A stretch of 64,000 nt of DNA from Ophthalmolycus amberensis. Taxonomy: Eukaryota; Chordata; Actinopteri; Perciformes; Zoarcidae. The notes under the pieces are model-generated. The model ran no database searches and had not been told where the DNA came from. It saw nothing but the letters and a program-made list of their open reading frames with translations. Each line of letters begins with the position of its first letter. Position 1 is the first letter of the stretch. Positions 61,791 to 64,000 of the stretch are shown here, in pieces. Made by a program: the position numbers and the translations under genes. The stretch is taken from assembly GCA_024529925.1 (NCBI GenBank), contig JAFEUB010001020.1, forward strand, positions 835,001 through 899,000, read 5' to 3'.

Positions 61791-62319
61791 ATAACCAGTC
61801 CACTTACTGTAGTCTCTCTGTCCCACTACAGTAAGTCCACTTACAGTATTCTCCCTGTCCCACTATAACCAGTCCACTCACTGTATTCTCTCGGTCCCTC
61901 TATAACCAGTCCACTTAAGTCTCTCCCTGTCCCACTATAACCAGTCCACTCACTGTATTCTCTCTGTCCCTCTATAACCAGTCCACTCACTGTATTCTCC
62001 CTGTCCCACTATAACCAGTCCACTCACTGTATTCTCTCCTGTCCCTCTATAACCAGTCCACTCACTGTATTCTCTCTGTCCCACTATAACCAGTCCACTC
62101 GCTGTATTCTCTCTGTCCCTCTATAACCAGTCCACTCACTGTATTCTCCCTGTCCCACTATAACCAGTCCACTCACTGTATTCTCTCTGTCCCTCTATAA
62201 CCAGTCCACTCACTGTATTCTCCCTGTCCCACTATAACCAGTCCACTCACTGTATTCTCTCTGTCCCTCTATAACCAGTCCACTCACTGTATTCTCCCTG
62301 TCCCACTATAACCAGTCCC
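61791..62319. repeat. 37-bp minisatellite with alternating variants
   Basis: About 14 units of ATAACCAGTCCACTCACTGT plus ATTCTC and a variable end are present. The end alternates between CTCTGTCCCTCT and CCCTGTCCCACT through most of the array, so the true period is about 74 bp. The left edge is irregular. Confidence 0.95.
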
Positions 62320-62926
62320 AGACGTTCTGCTCCACTGGAGCTGAGTGAGGCTCTGCAGTCACTGTGACAGGCATGAACAGTTCCAAGCAGTAGAAAGGTC
62401 TAACTTACTGAAGGTAAAAGTTCCATAGTGAACACATACGTCACCAATGGTCGCTGGAGGGTCCAACATGAGCATTTAGCATGTTAGCAAGACCCAGAAT
62501 GCACCTGTTGAACGATCTGGATCACGTAGTGTGCTGGCCGGGTGTGGCATGGTGATAAATTAAGGCAGATACAACTTTTCTTCTTATTATATTTAGTACA
62601 ATGATGCTAACTTTAACATCTAATGACACTGTTATTTATTATATTGCTTAATCAATAAATTGCAAGAAAATGCAACAAAACTGCACACACACATACACAC
62701 ATGGTAACTAACTAAGAGAAATCAGAGAGGTTTTCATTTGACTTTTGCGCATGGACACAGATGTGATGGTCATCAAGCACTTTCTCCAAGGGAACAGGGC
62801 CAAAATACCCAAAAGCAGCCAGATCTGGATCATATTCTTGGTTAGTTCGACCAACCAAGTTAAAAAAAGCACCATCTGGTGGAATAGTTTAAATATAATA
62901 CATACGGCCAGCAGCCGATTAGTGTA

Positions 62927-62985
62927 GCGAACAGATAGCCTGGCTCTGTTGAAGGCAACACCTCTAAAGCTCGTTATTTCAAACC
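62927..62985 (+). mobile_element. Fragment of the TTTTGGGAAATAC-type repeat (3' part)
   Basis: ACAGATAGCCTGGCTCTGTT followed by GCAACACCTCTAAAGCTC matches the distal part of the same family, as I remember it. It is about 60 bp. Confidence 0.5.
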
Positions 62986-63734
62986 ACTCCTCACTTGTTT
63001 CAGGTTGAAAACCTGTCTACCATCTACCGGAGGTTCAGCTTTGTGGATGTGCGCCCTTTATGCACTCCACTGGTGCAATGCGAGAAACAGAAAGTAGCTT
63101 TACAACGACTGTGTCTGAATGGGCATACCATAATTATCAAGTCTCCAAACTGGCAGCACCACTAAAGACCGTAAATCCTCTCTGGTGACTGAACTACACA
63201 CTTTCAACATGACTCACCTACTCTGTGTGTCAATTGAACAAGCAACTTCTCTTCCTTGTCTGTAAACCTTTAACGTGTGATATCATTGTGGCCCGCCTGT
63301 GTGACGTTGCTGACACAAAGCCAGTGTACCCAGGTCATGAGGTCATTGCAGTGAAAGTGAGCCCAAGGAGGAAGCATGTGTACCACCTGGGAGTAAGTCA
63401 CGGGTAGAATATCTCCAGAGGAAGGCACGGAGCACAGGCCAGGTAGTAGACGGATAAACAGAGGGATCCAGCATGCTCACCTAACTGCGTCATGGTTTTT
63501 GATTGCGACATTTCTATTACTGATATCCTGCAGCGATGAACAGATAATGTAGGTCACAGTACGAGGAAGTCTGAGCGTTGTTTCCAGCACATATGTCTTC
63601 CGTGTGGTGCGTAACAGGTGTGTCCGTCGGTATGCAAACCCACAGCATGTTCTTGTTCTTTTGTTTTAAGGTCTGCTCAGCCTGTCTGAGGGGTTTGTCT
63701 GTCTTTATCTGACAACCATCGCGTACACTAAGTG

Positions 63735-63757
63735 TGTGTGTGTGTGTGTGTGTGTGC
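63735..63757. repeat. (GT)n microsatellite
   Basis: This is a short pure GT run. Confidence 0.93.
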
Positions 63758-64000
63758 TTCATTTTCATTATTGTGGTAATGAGTTTTGAAATATCATGAG
63801 TCATGAGTTCAAGCAGACTAAAACTAGAGACAAAGTGAACAATGAAAAGAATGGCAATTGTTAAACAAGTATAACTATACTGTCCAATTTGTGTTAAAGG
63901 TAAGTAAGTTAAACAACCAAAAACACTTATGTTGCAATGTAGATTTAAAGGTTTTGTTTTGTATTCGTTGAGGACCACAATGGAGGAAAGGTGTTCTTTT

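Larger units (their letters stand above)
60961..64000. other. 5' flank of samd12
   Basis: No gene was recognised upstream of the samd12 promoter. The segment holds the 37-bp minisatellite at 61791-62319, a fragment of an interspersed repeat at 62927-62985 and a GT tract at 63735-63757. In mammals, as I remember, the next gene in this direction is TNFRSF11B, but no exon resembling it was seen. The short open frames, such as 61495-61794 and 63225-63407 on the plus strand, have no recognisable domain. Confidence 0.6.

Overview
The window looks like nuclear DNA of a ray-finned fish, probably a spiny-rayed (percomorph) teleost. The reasons are spliced coding exons with GT-AG borders, very large introns, many long CA, CT and CTC microsatellites, a tRNA-derived SINE, a hAT transposase remnant and several interspersed repeats of a kind I recognise from percomorph genomes. 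There is no sign of bacterial, organellar or viral gene organisation. The species cannot be named from the sequence.

One protein-coding gene can be supported: samd12, on the minus strand. Its first four coding exons lie at 60612-60600, 44233-44025, 36311-36182 and 26212-26072. Intron phases are 1, 0, 1 and 1, and each junction has a good donor and acceptor. Joined, they give 164 complete codons plus one base. The product starts MAVEA, carries an acidic and then proline/arginine-rich N-terminal region, and ends in a complete SAM domain (about residues 83-156). The terminal coding exon was not found. It may lie in the unexplained DNA at 1-26071 or beyond the left edge. A GC- and CpG-rich stretch around 59.9-60.9 kb is the likely promoter and first-exon region.

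Layout: 1-26071 lies downstream of exon 4 and holds a higher-order minisatellite (2.8-3.4 kb), a 138-bp CA tract, a CpG-rich segment ending in AATAAA and an A-run, a hAT transposon remnant, a 12-copy 20-bp minisatellite and a (CT)96 tract. Intron 3 (26.2-36.2 kb) contains a perfect 43-bp inverted repeat and a homeodomain/POU-motif-rich stretch. Intron 2 (36.3-44.0 kb) contains a SINE and a 170-bp compound CA array. Intron 1 (44.2-60.6 kb) contains a 530-bp uninterrupted CTC array (GAG/GGA in the samd12 sense strand), dispersed repeats and a perfect 40-bp palindrome. Upstream of the gene (60.9-64 kb) is a 37-bp minisatellite of alternating variants and no recognised gene.

I did not find an undescribed biological system. 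The most notable signals are the giant purine-rich repeat inside samd12, whose human orthologue is known for pathogenic intronic repeat expansion, the higher-order minisatellites and the two long perfect palindromes. All repeat-family assignments come from memory of sequence appearance and were not searched.
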